Positions 17,536-29,004 of a DNA stretch of 64,000 nucleotides are shown piece by piece. The stretch covers positions 62,001 through 126,000 of the forward strand of contig NZ_JALIEC010000003.1 of assembly GCF_022867865.1 (NCBI RefSeq), written 5' to 3'. The DNA is from Phaeobacter sp. J2-8. GTDB lineage: Bacteria > Pseudomonadota > Alphaproteobacteria > Rhodobacterales > Rhodobacteraceae. Within the stretch, counting starts at the first letter, position 1, and the number at the start of each line of letters is the position of its first letter. The notes beneath the pieces were generated by a model. The model did not search any database. It was given only the letters and a program-made list of their open reading frames with translations, and was not told where the DNA came from. A program made the translations under genes and the position numbers.

Positions 17536-18324
17536 ATGTCTTTTTCCCTTGCCACCTGGAACATCAACTCCGTGCGACTGCGCGCCCCGCTTGTGGCGCG
17601 TTTGCTGGGCGAAGAGGCGCCGGATGTGCTGTGCTTGCAGGAATGCAAAAGCCCGGTCGACAAGATCCCGGTCGATGTCTTTCAGGAACTGGGTTATGCT
17701 TATATGGTTGCGCGCGGCCAGAAGGGCTATAACGGTGTGGCAATCCTGTCGAAACTGCCGATCACCGATGTCGGCGGCCGGGATTTTGCGGCGCTGGGCC
17801 ATGCCCGCCATGTGGCGGGGCAGTTGGAAAACGGGGTGACCATTCACAATTTCTATGTGCCCGCGGGTGGTGACAAACCTGACCGCGCGGTGAACGAGAA
17901 ATTCGGTCAGAAACTGGACTACCTGACAGAGATGCGCGATTGGTTTCATGCCGAGACACCCGAAAAGGCGATCCTAGTCGGGGATCTGAACATTGCGCCG
18001 CGCGAAGATGACGTTTGGGACCACAAGAAACTGCTGAAAGTGGTGTCGCACACCCCGATCGAGGTCGAACATCTTGCCCAGACCCAGGAGGCTGGCGGTT
18101 GGGTGGACATCACCCGCAAGGATATTCCGACCGGCAATCTCTATAGCTGGTGGTCCTATCGCTCGCCCGATTGGGACAATGCGGACAAGGGCCGGCGGCT
18201 TGATCATGTTTGGGCAACGCCGGATATCGCCAATGCGGGTCATGACAGCCGGGTGCTGCGCGCGGTGCGTGGCTGGGAAAAGCCCAGCGATCACGCCCCG
18301 GTTTTTGCCAGTTTCGACCTCTGA
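17536..18324 (+). CDS. xthA: Exodeoxyribonuclease III
   Basis: Exodeoxyribonuclease III / AP endonuclease of the EEP fold, 262 residues; cuts DNA at abasic sites in base-excision repair. Seen in order: LATWNINSVR (metal-site Asn), LCLQECK (Glu metal ligand), YNGVAILSK, GDLNIAPREDDVWD (catalytic Asp/Asn), RLDHVWAT and the final SDHAPVFASF with catalytic Asp-His. All key residues are present. Its stop is four bases from the stop of the convergent GDSL hydrolase gene. Confidence 0.95.
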   Translation: MSFSLATWNINSVRLRAPLVARLLGEEAPDVLCLQECKSPVDKIPVDVFQELGYAYMVARGQKGYNGVAILSKLPITDVGGRDFAALGHARHVAGQLENGVTIHNFYVPAGGDKPDRAVNEKFGQKLDYLTEMRDWFHAETPEKAILVGDLNIAPREDDVWDHKKLLKVVSHTPIEVEHLAQTQEAGGWVDITRKDIPTGNLYSWWSYRSPDWDNADKGRRLDHVWATPDIANAGHDSRVLRAVRGWEKPSDHAPVFASFDL

Positions 18325-18327
18325 CCC

Positions 18328-18969
18328 TCAGGTCAGATCAGCAATCACCTTGGCCAGTGCGTTCCCAAGCAGCTGATGGGCATCGGCTTCGAAATGCACG
18401 CCGTCGACATCGCTGGTTTCGATCACTGATCCGGCGTCGAAAAACCCCACGCCACGCGCCTTGGCCAATTCGGCCAGCGCCGGGGCGAGGGTCGGGCCAT
18501 GCGCTGCGGCGCCGATGAATTCCCCCCGGAGCGGGCCAACTTCCTTGACCGCGGGCGGGCAGATCAACAGAATTTTCATGTTGGGGTGATGGGGGCTCAC
18601 GTCGCGGTGCAGCGCATGATCCAGCAGCCCGGCAATACCGGCCGCAATGCGCGGGCCGCTGGGAAAAAACCGGGTTTTCAGATCGTTGGTGCCCAACATG
18701 ATGGTCAACACATCCACAGGCTTGTGAGACGCCAGCGCGATTTTCAACCCCAGAGCGCCGTTCATATGCGGGCCCATGATCGGATCTGAAATCGCTGTCG
18801 TCCGCCCCGGCAGGCCTTCTTCGATCAGCGCCCATCGCGGGCCCAATGCCGATGCCATCACCCGGGGCCAGCGGATGGTCGGTTTGAACCGACGGGATTC
18901 GCCGGTCGTGACAATCGGTTTGGTTCCATGGGTGTTGGAATCGCCGTAGGTCATCACGGTGCGCGTCAT
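18328..18969 (-). CDS. SGNH/GDSL hydrolase family protein
   Basis: GDSL-type esterase/lipase, 213 residues. Block I is TYGDSNTHG with nucleophile Ser11, block III is MLGTNDLK (Asn), and block V is DGVHF with the Asp-x-x-His pair near the C-terminus. No signal peptide, so a cytoplasmic esterase or acyl hydrolase. Homology starts at ATG 18969, with AAGGGCAAGAG just upstream; the longer frame to 19368 crosses into the divergent thioredoxin gene and is not credible. Confidence 0.9.
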   Translation of the reverse strand: MTRTVMTYGDSNTHGTKPIVTTGESRRFKPTIRWPRVMASALGPRWALIEEGLPGRTTAISDPIMGPHMNGALGLKIALASHKPVDVLTIMLGTNDLKTRFFPSGPRIAAGIAGLLDHALHRDVSPHHPNMKILLICPPAVKEVGPLRGEFIGAAAHGPTLAPALAELAKARGVGFFDAGSVIETSDVDGVHFEADAHQLLGNALAKVIADLT

Positions 18970-19096
18970 CTCTTGCCCTTTCAATATCCTCGCCGCCAAT
19001 GCTAGATAGCCGCCAACCACAGGTAAACCGCCGTTTTGCGTTGTATGCGCCGCGGCAACGCCCATATCAGGCGAAACCCATTTGAAGGAGCGGATC

Positions 19097-20017
19097 ATGC
19101 TGGAATTCGGCCAAGCCCAGAACAATGCCCCCGCGGGCGGTGCGTTGATCAAAGACGTCACAGAAGCGGACTTCATGGCCGAGGTTGTCGAAGCCTCGAT
19201 GAAAGTGCCGGTGATCGTCGATTTCTGGGCGCCATGGTGCGGCCCGTGCAAGACGCTTGGCCCGATGCTGGAGGCTGCGGTGACCAAAGCCAAAGGCGCG
19301 GTGCAGATGGCCAAGGTCAATGTGGATGAGGCACAGTCCATCGCCGGCCAGTTGCGGGTGCAATCCATCCCGACGGTCTATGCGTTTTGGCAGGGCCAGC
19401 CGATTGACGGTTTCCAGGGCGCGGTGCCGGAATCCGAAATTCAGGCTTTTGTGGAACGGGTGGTCGCGGCCGGTGGTGGCGATGCCAGCGGCGGATTGGA
19501 TAAGGCGCTGGAGGCGGCCGAGGAAATGCTGGAACAGGGCGCGGCGGTTGATGCGGCCCAGACGTTTTCCGCAATCCTTGGCGAAGAGCCGACCAATGCC
19601 AAAGCCTATAGCGGCTTGGTGCGTTCGCATATCGCGCTGGACGATCTGGAACAGGCCGAGGCGATCCTGAACGGCGCCCCGGCCGAGATTTCCAAAGCGC
19701 CAGAACTGGAGGCGGCCTTTGCCCAGCTGGAGCTGGCGAAACAGGCGGCAGGTGCCGGCCCGCTGGACGATCTGCGCGCGGCCGTGGCGGCCAATCCCGA
19801 TGACATGCAGGCGCGGCTTGATCTGGCCCAGGCGATCTATGCCGCGGGTGATGCCGAAGGCGCGGTTGCCGAATTGCTGGAAATGTTCCGCCGGGATCGT
19901 GAATGGAACGACGGCGCCGCCAAGACGCAGATGTTCACGATTTTCGACGCATTGAAGCCAAATGATCCGGTTGTTTTGAACGGTCGCCGCAAATTGAGCT
20001 CGATGATATTTGCCTGA
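19097..20017 (+). CDS. Thioredoxin-TPR co-chaperone (YbbN/CnoX-like)
   Basis: Thioredoxin-fold protein followed by tetratricopeptide-like repeats, 306 residues. The active site WAPWCGPC is intact with Cys48 and Cys51, unlike E. coli CnoX, where the motif is degenerate; a redox-active form is therefore likely. TPR-like helices rich in Ala/Glu occupy about 140-290. The family protects proteins against oxidative aggregation and hands them to GroEL. GAAGGAG precedes ATG 19097. It is followed by the LON-domain and Trm112 genes on the same strand. Confidence 0.92.
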   Translation: MLEFGQAQNNAPAGGALIKDVTEADFMAEVVEASMKVPVIVDFWAPWCGPCKTLGPMLEAAVTKAKGAVQMAKVNVDEAQSIAGQLRVQSIPTVYAFWQGQPIDGFQGAVPESEIQAFVERVVAAGGGDASGGLDKALEAAEEMLEQGAAVDAAQTFSAILGEEPTNAKAYSGLVRSHIALDDLEQAEAILNGAPAEISKAPELEAAFAQLELAKQAAGAGPLDDLRAAVAANPDDMQARLDLAQAIYAAGDAEGAVAELLEMFRRDREWNDGAAKTQMFTIFDALKPNDPVVLNGRRKLSSMIFA

Positions 20018-20043
20018 TCGTTTTTGGGGGCTAGGTTAGGGGT

Positions 20044-20688
20044 ATGATCAAAGCTGCCGACCTCCCCGATACTCTCCCGGTGTTTCCATTGCCCGGGGCG
20101 CTTTTGTTGCCCCGGTCGCGATTGCCGCTGCATATTTTTGAACCGCGATACCTTGCGATGATCGAGGATTGCATGAAAACGCCGCAGCGGCTGATTGCGA
20201 TGGTGCAGCCGAATCCCGGCCCGGAAAGCAAGGACGGCCGCCTGCATTCCATTGGCTGTGCCGGGCGATTGACCCAGTTTTCCGAAACCGAGGACGGGCG
20301 ATATATGATCACCCTGACCGGGATTTCGCGGTTTCGGATCAAGCGCGAGGTCGACGGGTTTTCGGCCTATCGGCGCTGTGATGTGGATTGGAGCGGCTTT
20401 GACCGCGATCTGGGTCATGCAGAACATGATGCCGGTCTGGATCGGGCGCAGTTCATGACGCTGCTGAACCGGTTTTTCGAGGCCCGTTCGCTTGAGGCGG
20501 ATTGGGAAACCATGCGTGATGCGGATGAGGAGCTGTTGATCAACTCGCTCTCCATGCTGCTTGACCTGTCGCCAGAGGACAAACAGGCGCTGCTGGAGGC
20601 GCCTTCGCTTGCGACCCGGCGGGAAACGCTTGTCACGCTGATTGAATTTGCCCTGCGGGGCGGCGCATCCGAGGATTTGATGCAATGA
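20044..20688 (+). CDS. LON peptidase substrate-binding domain protein
   Basis: Stand-alone LON N-terminal domain, 214 residues. Seen: [29 protein letters not shown] near 9-39, [28 protein letters not shown] near 73-100, then a helical C-terminus. No AAA or protease domain, so it is not a Lon protease; its role is unknown, possibly substrate or nucleic-acid binding. It lies 26 bases after the thioredoxin gene and overlaps the Trm112 gene by ATGA, so the three probably form an operon. Confidence 0.92.
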   Translation: MIKAADLPDTLPVFPLPGALLLPRSRLPLHIFEPRYLAMIEDCMKTPQRLIAMVQPNPGPESKDGRLHSIGCAGRLTQFSETEDGRYMITLTGISRFRIKREVDGFSAYRRCDVDWSGFDRDLGHAEHDAGLDRAQFMTLLNRFFEARSLEADWETMRDADEELLINSLSMLLDLSPEDKQALLEAPSLATRRETLVTLIEFALRGGASEDLMQ

Positions 20689-20879
20689 ATGACACGCCTG
20701 CCAAGACCGATACCTTTGACCGCCGGATGCTGGAGGCGCTGGTGTGCCCGCGCACCCAGGAACCGTTGAGTTTTGATGCCGAGCGTCAGGAATTGGTCTC
20801 GAAGAAGGCGGGGCTGGCCTTTCCGATCCGCAACGGCATTCCGGTGATGCTGGTGGATGAAGCGCGGGTGATCGAATAG
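20685..20879 (+). CDS. Trm112 family protein (YcaR-like)
   Basis: Small Trm112/UPF0434 protein, 64 residues. Seen: [17 protein letters not shown], an extended beta region, [20 protein letters not shown]. Only one Cys of the usual zinc pair remains (CPRTQ). In bacteria its role is unclear; homologues act as small methyltransferase activators. It overlaps the LON-domain gene by four bases. Confidence 0.93.
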   Translation: MNDTPAKTDTFDRRMLEALVCPRTQEPLSFDAERQELVSKKAGLAFPIRNGIPVMLVDEARVIE

Positions 20880-20891
20880 CCGATCTTGACG

Positions 20892-20916
20892 AAAAATGGG
20901 GCCCCGAAGGGCCCCA
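20892..20916 (-). terminator. Strong minus-strand terminator with UUCG tetraloop
   Basis: Stem GGGGCCC (20898-20904) / GGGCCCC (20909-20915). Read on the minus strand it has the very stable C(UUCG)G tetraloop and is followed by ATTTTT (complement of 20892-20897). It is 13 bases beyond the Trm112 stop but oriented for transcription from the other side. Confidence 0.85.
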
Positions 20917-21144
20917 GTGACTGCTGCTCGTGGTTCTTGGCCTGTTTCTTGTTGGTCGTGTGAACAGGTCTGAACGTTATCTGAGTATTCGGTCGTCCGG
21001 GTGCACGTCCGGGGTCGAACACGCGGCGATACCCCCATTTGGGTACAGCTGCACATTGCCCGGCCGCGCAGAATATGCGCCCCTTGCGGATGCCCCGCCA
21101 GATTTGGAGATTTAGCGGAGATATTGTCGCAGTATCGAAAGCTT
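20892..21144 (-). ncRNA. Candidate about 250-nt noncoding RNA
   Basis: This minus-strand segment is bracketed by a near-consensus sigma-70 promoter (TTGACT ... TATATA at 21180-21151) and a strong UUCG-loop terminator ending at 20892. The enclosed sequence has no convincing coding frame: the long minus frames read straight through the terminator hairpin without a stop, and none has a good ribosome site. It lies between the convergent Trm112 and folC genes, in a gene-free gap of 387 bases. No tmRNA tag, RNase P, SRP or 6S hallmark was recognised. A short leader peptide cannot be excluded. Confidence 0.5.
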
Positions 21145-21150
21145 GTGCCA

Positions 21151-21180
21151 TATATAGCAAAAAGACGCCGAATCAGTCAA
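21151..21180 (-). promoter_or_regulatory. Sigma-70-like promoter for the candidate RNA
   Basis: On the minus strand, -35 TTGACT (complement of 21175-21180), 18-base spacer, -10 TATATA (complement of 21151-21156). Expected start is about 21144. Confidence 0.6.
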
Positions 21181-21200
21181 CGATTACCTGATTCGTTTTT
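21169..21200 (+). terminator. Plus-strand terminator-like hairpin
   Basis: Perfect 8-bp stem CGAATCAG (21169-21176) / CTGATTCG (21188-21195) with an 11-base loop and TTTTT at 21196-21200. It overlaps the minus-strand promoter region, so it could also be a palindromic operator. It would stop read-through from the Trm112 operon into folC. Confidence 0.6.
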
Positions 21201-21266
21201 GCGATTCGCTGATGAGTGCCGGGGGCTGATGCGCTCTGATCCGGCAAATCCTGATGGGCCAAGGGC

Positions 21267-22553
21267 TTAGCCGTTTTCGCGCAAGACCGAACCCGCAAGA
21301 TAAAGCGATCCACAGATCAAGATACGCGGGCCCACACCGTCGGCGGGGCTGTTTCGGGACAACATGCGCAGGGCGCCGGCCACCGAGGCGGCTGTGTGTG
21401 CGGGCAATCCGACGGATGTCGCGGCGGCGGCGGTGGTTTCTGCGGGCAATGTGTTGGCCTCGCCGGGGATGGACACAGCGGTCAGGCTGTCGGCAACCGC
21501 GGCAAGCGGGCGCAGGTAGTTGGCGATGTCCTTGGTGTTCAACATGCCGCAAATCAGATGGGTTGGCCGTTTCGGCAGCCGTGTCAGATGCGCCGCCAGC
21601 GCCTGGCCGGCAGCGGCGTTGTGCCCCCCGTCGAGCCACAGTTGGGCATTGGGCACCAGATCGACCAATGGCCCAGAGGTCAGATGTTGCATGCGCGCAG
21701 GCCAGACCGCGTTCGTGACCGCCGCCTCGCAGGCGGGTTCGGCAAAGCCAAGATGGCGCAAGGCCGCCAGCGCCGCGCCGCCATTGTCGATCTGATGCGC
21801 GCCGGGCAGATTGGGCAAAGGCAGGTCCAGCAGGCCGCTTTCATCCTGATACACCATGCGCCCGCGTTCTTCGAAGGCATGCCAATGCTGGCCATGGGCG
21901 ATCAGGGGCGCGCCAAGTTTGGCGGCGGTGGCCTCGATCACCTCCATCGCCTCGTCCGGTTGCGGGCCAACGACACAGGGGACACCGCGTTTCAGGATGC
22001 CAGCCTTTTCGGCGGCGATCTTGGCCAGTGTATTGCCAAGGAATTGTTCGTGGTCGATCGAGACCGGGGTGATCACGGTCAATGCCGGCCGGTCGATCAC
22101 ATTGGTGGCGTCCAGCCGCCCGCCAAGCCCGACTTCCAGCAGGGTAAAATCCGCCGGGGTGCGCGCCATGGCCAAAAGCGCAGCACAGGTGGTGATTTCG
22201 AAATAGGTGATCGTGTCGCCCGCGTTGGCGACGTAACATTCATCCAGATGGGCGGTGAGCGCATCTTCGGTGATCAGCGTACCCGCCAGGCGAATGCGTT
22301 CGTGAAACCGCGCCAGATGCGGCGACGTATAGGCGTGCACATGTTTGCCCGCAGCCTCGAGCCCGGCGCGGATCATCGCCTGGGTCGAGCCTTTGCCATT
22401 GGTGCCGGCGATGTGGATCACCGGCGGCAGATCGCGCTCTGGATGGCCCAAGGCCGCCAAAAGCCGCCACATCCGGTCCAGCGTCAGGTCAATCACCTTG
22501 GGGTGCAGCGCCATCATCCGGTCGAGGATGGCGTCAGATTTGGTCGCGCTCAT
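21267..22553 (-). CDS. folC: Bifunctional folylpolyglutamate synthase / dihydrofolate synthase
   Basis: FolC, 428 residues, adds glutamate to dihydropteroate and tetrahydrofolate (folate pathway, cytoplasm). The Mur-ligase-type P-loop [10 protein letters not shown] lies at 47-56, followed by [19 protein letters not shown], the folate-binding TSPHL motif; [15 protein letters not shown] and [10 protein letters not shown] are also present. It follows accD on the minus strand with a four-base overlap (22550-22553), the classic accD-folC arrangement. Confidence 0.96.
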   Translation of the reverse strand: MSATKSDAILDRMMALHPKVIDLTLDRMWRLLAALGHPERDLPPVIHIAGTNGKGSTQAMIRAGLEAAGKHVHAYTSPHLARFHERIRLAGTLITEDALTAHLDECYVANAGDTITYFEITTCAALLAMARTPADFTLLEVGLGGRLDATNVIDRPALTVITPVSIDHEQFLGNTLAKIAAEKAGILKRGVPCVVGPQPDEAMEVIEATAAKLGAPLIAHGQHWHAFEERGRMVYQDESGLLDLPLPNLPGAHQIDNGGAALAALRHLGFAEPACEAAVTNAVWPARMQHLTSGPLVDLVPNAQLWLDGGHNAAAGQALAAHLTRLPKRPTHLICGMLNTKDIANYLRPLAAVADSLTAVSIPGEANTLPAETTAAAATSVGLPAHTAASVAGALRMLSRNSPADGVGPRILICGSLYLAGSVLRENG

Positions 22554-23494
22554 TCCGGGGTGGCAGGCTTTTCCGCCGTGTCCGGCGTCAGCGCCCCGGT
22601 GTCGTCCCCTTCGGCGGGTGCGGGCAGATCGCCTTTGATCTCTGGCGGCAATTGCATCAGCATGCGGGTGATGGTGATCAGCTCGTCGCGCATGTCCTTG
22701 CGTCGTGTCACCCGGTCCAACATGCCGTGTTCCAACAGATATTCAGCGCGCTGAAATCCTTCGGGCAGCTTTTCACGGATGGTTTGTTCGATCACCCGCT
22801 GTCCGGCAAAGCCGATCAACGCATTGGGTTCGGCAATCTGGACATCGCCCAACATCGCATAAGACGCGGTTACGCCGCCGGTGGTCGGATGGGTCAGCAC
22901 CACGATATAGGGCAGACCGGCCTCTTTCAGCATCTGCACCGCCACGGTGGTGCGCGGCATCTGCATCAGGCTGAGAATGCCCTCTTGCATCCGCGCGCCG
23001 CCCGCTGCGGAAAACAGGATCAGCGGGCATTTCTGGGCCACTGCCCGTTGGGCCGCCGCAATGATCGCATTGCCGACATACATGCCCATCGACCCGCCCA
23101 TGAACGAAAAATCCTGCCCGGCAGCCACGATTGGCGTGCGGCCGATTTCGCCCTGGGCGACCAGCATCGCGTCTTTTTCACCGGTTTTCTTCTGCGCCGC
23201 CTTCATCCGGTCCGGATAGCGTTTCTGGTCGCGGAACTGCAGCGGATCGGCCAGCACCTCTGGCACGTCAACCTCGTGAAACACGCCGCCATCGAACAGC
23301 GCGGCAAAGCGGTCGCGCGGCGTGATCGCCATGTGATGGCCACAGGAGGTGCAGACATTCAGATTATCGGCAAGCTCGCGGTGGAACAGCATGGTTCCGC
23401 ATTCGCTACATTTGGTCCAGAGATTTTCCGGCACCTCGCGGCGCGAGAAGATCGAGTTGATGTGCGGGCGCACATAGTTGGTGATCCAGTTCAT
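22550..23494 (-). CDS. accD: Acetyl-CoA carboxylase carboxyltransferase subunit beta
   Basis: AccD, 314 residues, forms the carboxyltransferase with AccA in the first step of fatty-acid synthesis. N-terminal zinc ribbon with Cys29, Cys32, Cys48 and Cys51 (WTKCSECG ... CTSCG). The crotonase-like core has [18 protein letters not shown] and [17 protein letters not shown]. The C-terminus is Asp/Glu/Pro-rich. Start at ATG 23494, where homology begins ([10 protein letters not shown]); the longer frame to 23887 is Pro/Arg/His-rich noise. AACACAGG lies upstream. Confidence 0.96.
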   Translation of the reverse strand: MNWITNYVRPHINSIFSRREVPENLWTKCSECGTMLFHRELADNLNVCTSCGHHMAITPRDRFAALFDGGVFHEVDVPEVLADPLQFRDQKRYPDRMKAAQKKTGEKDAMLVAQGEIGRTPIVAAGQDFSFMGGSMGMYVGNAIIAAAQRAVAQKCPLILFSAAGGARMQEGILSLMQMPRTTVAVQMLKEAGLPYIVVLTHPTTGGVTASYAMLGDVQIAEPNALIGFAGQRVIEQTIREKLPEGFQRAEYLLEHGMLDRVTRRKDMRDELITITRMLMQLPPEIKGDLPAPAEGDDTGALTPDTAEKPATPE

Positions 23495-23878
23495 GTCCGA
23501 CCTGTGTTTTGGCCTGATGCAGGCGGTTTCAGCCTGAAATAAGACCCGTGGCGGGGAAATGCAATCAAACCCTTTGCAGGGATGAGCGATAGATGAACGC
23601 TGGATGACCGGCGCGGCCGGATTTTGCAAATCCAGTGGGCCAGAGGGATGGCCGGAGGGATGGGGTGGCCGATAGGGTGGGCGATGGGGCGGGATGTGTT
23701 GTGAATGAAACCCTTGGGGTGAAAACAAAAAACGGATGGTTAACGGGACTTGCGGACCCCGGTCTGTCCGGTCAAAATCGCGCGAATGCGTCGGCCTGCC
23801 CCTTGGAAAAGGTGTTTTGGCCGACATCACCAAGGGAGAGGCGCTGGCCATTGTGCGGGCCAGCCGGTTTTGCGACGG
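23495..23878. other. Gene-free divergent region with G-rich tract
   Basis: The 384 bases between accD and the lipoprotein gene contain no credible coding frame. The middle (about 23637-23697) is a G-rich, repetitive stretch with GGGATGG-like words and a G-quadruplex-type pattern at 23675-23693 (GGGTGGG, CGAT, GGGGCGGG). Promoters for both flanking genes should lie here but none could be assigned with confidence. Confidence 0.6.
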
Positions 23879-24643
23879 ATGCGGCATAACTCAGAATTTT
23901 GGTCCGGGACGCGATTTCGCCAGGGAATTCGGTCAGGGCGTCCCGGTTGGGGGAAATACGCGCTGGTCGGCCTGATCGCGGGCGTCACCCTGGCGGGGTG
24001 TGGTTTGGACATCCCAGAGGATGCGCCGCAGCCGGGGTCTGCGTCAGCTGCAAGGCCGCAGTCCAATGCTGGCGGCGGGCTCGGGTTCTTGGCGGCGCTG
24101 AACGCGCCCAAATCCGGGACAAAGACCATTGCGCTGCAAACAAAGGTCGCGCTGGCAAATGGCGACGTTATCGTCGATGCACCCGCTGGGTGGTGCATCG
24201 AGCCAAAGTCGCTGAAAGCGCGCGGGCGCGGCGGTTTTGCGCTTTTGGCGGGCTGTCGGGCGCTGACCGAAGGCAAATCCGGGCCCTTCGTGCCGCCGGG
24301 CGCGTTAAGCGTCACGGTCTGGCCCCGCCGCCCGGCGGGCGAGGTGATTGCCACCGACGCCCTGCGTGCCATAATCCCGGATGCGGTGATCCTGGAGCAG
24401 CAAATGCACAACGGTGTTGTGTTGATGCGCATGCAATCGGGGCAGGCCGCAACCGAGACGGACCTGGGCGAGCCGCATTGGCGGGCGGTGTTCGTGCATG
24501 GCGGTCACATGGTGTCGCTGGCAGCCTTTGGTCCCAAAAATGGCGAGATCGCCAGCCGGGGCGGCAGCATGTTGCTGGCGGGTCTGGCCGCGGGCATTCG
24601 CACGGCGCAAAGTGGCGCGGGGGGCAATTCCGGTGACCTCTGA
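23879..24643 (+). CDS. Putative lipoprotein of unknown function
   Basis: Probable lipoprotein, 254 residues from ATG 23879. A hydrophobic stretch [15 protein letters not shown] ends in a lipobox (L-A-G-C), giving lipidated Cys41; the n-region before it is unusually long (about 26 residues), so the true start may differ, but no later start codon exists in frame. The mature part begins with a Pro/Ser/Ala/Gly linker, then about 170 residues with repeated short beta motifs ([25 protein letters not shown]). No family recognised. Confidence 0.6.
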   Translation: MRHNSEFWSGTRFRQGIRSGRPGWGKYALVGLIAGVTLAGCGLDIPEDAPQPGSASAARPQSNAGGGLGFLAALNAPKSGTKTIALQTKVALANGDVIVDAPAGWCIEPKSLKARGRGGFALLAGCRALTEGKSGPFVPPGALSVTVWPRRPAGEVIATDALRAIIPDAVILEQQMHNGVVLMRMQSGQAATETDLGEPHWRAVFVHGGHMVSLAAFGPKNGEIASRGGSMLLAGLAAGIRTAQSGAGGNSGDL

Positions 24644-24669
24644 CGCAACAGCGCTTGACCCGGCTGGGG

Positions 24670-24705
24670 CATTCAGGCGTTTGTAGACATTCGGGTGTTT
24701 GTAGA
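24670..24705 (+). repeat. Two tandem 18-bp direct repeats
   Basis: CATTCAGGCGTTTGTAGA (24670-24687) and CATTCGGGTGTTTGTAGA (24688-24705) abut and differ at two positions. They lie in the gap before the DUF6478-like gene and could be regulator sites. Confidence 0.7.
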
Positions 24706-24776
24706 ATTGTAAGGAATTTCAGCAAGACTGCGTCATCTCAGCGTGGAATTGCATAGCGGGTGGACAGGCAGGGGTC

Positions 24777-25550
24777 ATGGCACGGCGGTCAGGCAGTATC
24801 TTGGAACGGATCGGGCATCGCTCGACATTGAAACGCTGGCGTGCGGCGGTCCTGGGCGCGGCCGAAGCCGATTTGCCCCGCCTTCGAAAACAACGCAAAC
24901 AGGCCCGGCGCTTGCGCCATCACCTGAATGAATTGTTGTATATCGCGGAAAATCGTCTGGCCCTGCCCGCCATCGACAGCAATGCGATTTCCGCCCCCCA
25001 TGACAGCGATTGGATCTGGCGTCCGGAATTGTGGCGTGGGCCCTTGCCGATACCGGGGCTGGTTTCGGTGGAAACCGGCGCGCAAATGGGCGCGGAATTG
25101 ACCGTGTTCCACGATTGCGCCGAATCCGAACTGACACTGCGGCAGCTGCGCAATACGCGTAAATCTGACCTCGCACCGTTTGGCGTGCGCATGGATGTGT
25201 TCCGGTTTGACGGCTCTTACCTGTCGGTAGCGCTGGATCTTCCGGAACAGGCGGTTGACGGGCTGACGCGGGCCCATGTGATCCGCATGGAGTTCTTGAT
25301 TGAAATGGAACGCCCGTTGGAAATTTTTGCCCGGCTGAACATCAAAAGCGGGCCGAATACGGAAAAGATCGTGCGGGAATTGCCGCTGACATCCGGTGAT
25401 CGGCATGTGGAATTTGATCTGGCCTATTCCAAGATGAACGAAAAACGTATCGACAAGGCCTGGATCGACCTGATTTTCGAAGGGCCGCAGATGAACCAGG
25501 TGGTGATGCGCGATCTGACGTTCAGTCGCCGGCTGCGAGCCCAGATATAA
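24777..25550 (+). CDS. DUF6478-like conserved protein
   Basis: Soluble protein of 257 residues that I recognise, with moderate certainty, as the Rhodobacterales DUF6478 family. The first 60 residues are basic and helical (LPRLRKQRKQARRLRHHLNE), then a Trp-rich stretch DWIWRPELWRGPLP and a beta-rich C-terminal half (FRFDGSYLSVALDLPEQAVDGL, RPLEIFARLNIKSGPNTEKI). No signal peptide, membrane helix or catalytic motif. The next gene follows after 10 bases, so the two are almost certainly one operon. Confidence 0.75.
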   Translation: MARRSGSILERIGHRSTLKRWRAAVLGAAEADLPRLRKQRKQARRLRHHLNELLYIAENRLALPAIDSNAISAPHDSDWIWRPELWRGPLPIPGLVSVETGAQMGAELTVFHDCAESELTLRQLRNTRKSDLAPFGVRMDVFRFDGSYLSVALDLPEQAVDGLTRAHVIRMEFLIEMERPLEIFARLNIKSGPNTEKIVRELPLTSGDRHVEFDLAYSKMNEKRIDKAWIDLIFEGPQMNQVVMRDLTFSRRLRAQI

Positions 25551-25560
25551 GGAATGTGCC

Positions 25561-25938
25561 ATGTCTGAACTGACGCTGACCAAGACCCGGTTTTTCGAAG
25601 GTGTTTGGGAAGGGGTGCTGCGTGACCGCGCGCCCGGCGCGGGCGACCCGTCGATCAAGGTAATGTACGGGGATCGCGCGCTGGATGGCATCAAGCTCAG
25701 CAAAGAGGGCGAAACCGGCACGTGGCAGGTGCGGTTTCGGATACCTCCGGCACTTCTGAGCGAGGGCAGCCATACTATCGTTTTTACCGATGCCGGGAAC
25801 GGTGATGTGCTGGAAAGTTTCTCGCTTATGGCGGGAGAGGCGCTGGGCGATGACATCCGCACCGAGGTGGATCTCTTGCGGGCGGAGCTGGATTTGCTGA
25901 AACGCGCGTTTCGCAGTCATTGCCGCGAGGCGGGGTAA
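25561..25938 (+). CDS. Conserved hypothetical protein, partner of the DUF6478-like gene
   Basis: Small protein of 125 residues with no recognised family. Residues 1-95 look like a beta-sandwich (GVWEGVLRDRAPG, IKVMYGDRALDGIKLS, WQVRFRIPPALLSEGSHTIVF), and 96-120 form a Leu-rich helix (EVDLLRAELDLLKRAFRSH) with coiled-coil spacing. AAGGA precedes the ATG. Its tight spacing to the gene before suggests a shared function, possibly a complex. Confidence 0.75.
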   Translation: MSELTLTKTRFFEGVWEGVLRDRAPGAGDPSIKVMYGDRALDGIKLSKEGETGTWQVRFRIPPALLSEGSHTIVFTDAGNGDVLESFSLMAGEALGDDIRTEVDLLRAELDLLKRAFRSHCREAG

Positions 25939-28304
<2,366 letters not shown>

Positions 28305-28370
28305 GGCAGGCATCTCCGGTGCAGCGCGCCTACCTTGGGCGCGCGCACCAAATTCCCCGCCTTAGTGACC

Positions 28371-28721
28371 CTAGGCCGGTTCCCACAATTCGATGGCATT
28401 CCCGTCGGGGTCGTGAATGCGGGCAAACCGACCGATTTCCGGCTCATCCCATTCGGAGCGGGTTTCCACCGCGATGCCCGCCGCCCTCAGTTGGGCGGTC
28501 ATCGCATCCATATCTGCAACGCGCAGGTTCAACATGACCTGCTGCGACGTCGGAAAGTAGTCGCTTTCCTTGCGAAAGGGGGCAAACACCGTTGGTCCGG
28601 CGGGTTGCGCCCAGACCGACATGCCGGTGTCGATGCCAAGATGTGTCGTGTACCAGGCCGCCAATGCATCCGGATCTGAAGACCGAATAAAGACCCCGCC
28701 AATTCCAGTTACTTTTTCCAT
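28371..28721 (-). CDS. VOC family protein (glyoxalase-like)
   Basis: Vicinal-oxygen-chelate protein of 116 residues with the two beta-alpha-beta-beta-beta modules of the family: GGVFIRSSDPDALAAWYTTHLGI and VMLNLRVADMDAMTAQLRAAGI, ending in ARIHDPDGNAIELWEP with the metal-ligand Glu. It resembles lactoylglutathione-lyase and bleomycin-resistance folds; substrate unknown. Cytoplasmic. Its start is 283 bases from a divergent LysR gene, a possible regulator. Confidence 0.9.
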   Translation of the reverse strand: MEKVTGIGGVFIRSSDPDALAAWYTTHLGIDTGMSVWAQPAGPTVFAPFRKESDYFPTSQQVMLNLRVADMDAMTAQLRAAGIAVETRSEWDEPEIGRFARIHDPDGNAIELWEPA

Positions 28722-29004
28722 CCAACTTACCTCAGATTATAGAATAATTAATAAAGCTTACCGCTTTACCCTGGGTCATTCAGGGATTATTTCCGTCGGA
28801 AAGCCGGGGTTTTCCTCATGAAAACAAGGGGCTTGGGCATGACGTCGGCCCATCCGGGCAAGGCCGGTTTCTGTGCGGCGGCTTGTTTCTTGTTTTCGCA
28901 CAGTTAACCAAATACCGCCTTATTGTCAGTCCTCGGCCCAGATGCTGCCCGAATTCAAATCCATAAACGATCTGTGGAGTAACTTTTATATCGAGGAATA
29001 TTTT

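Noticed and set aside
20990-21035. Possible tRNA or tmRNA T-loop (GGGTCGAACAC)
   Set aside because: No matching acceptor, D or anticodon arms could be drawn on either strand.
20786-21160. Minus-strand frame of 124 codons over the candidate RNA
   Set aside because: It reads through the terminator hairpin and into the Trm112 gene in antisense, so it cannot be the product of that transcript.
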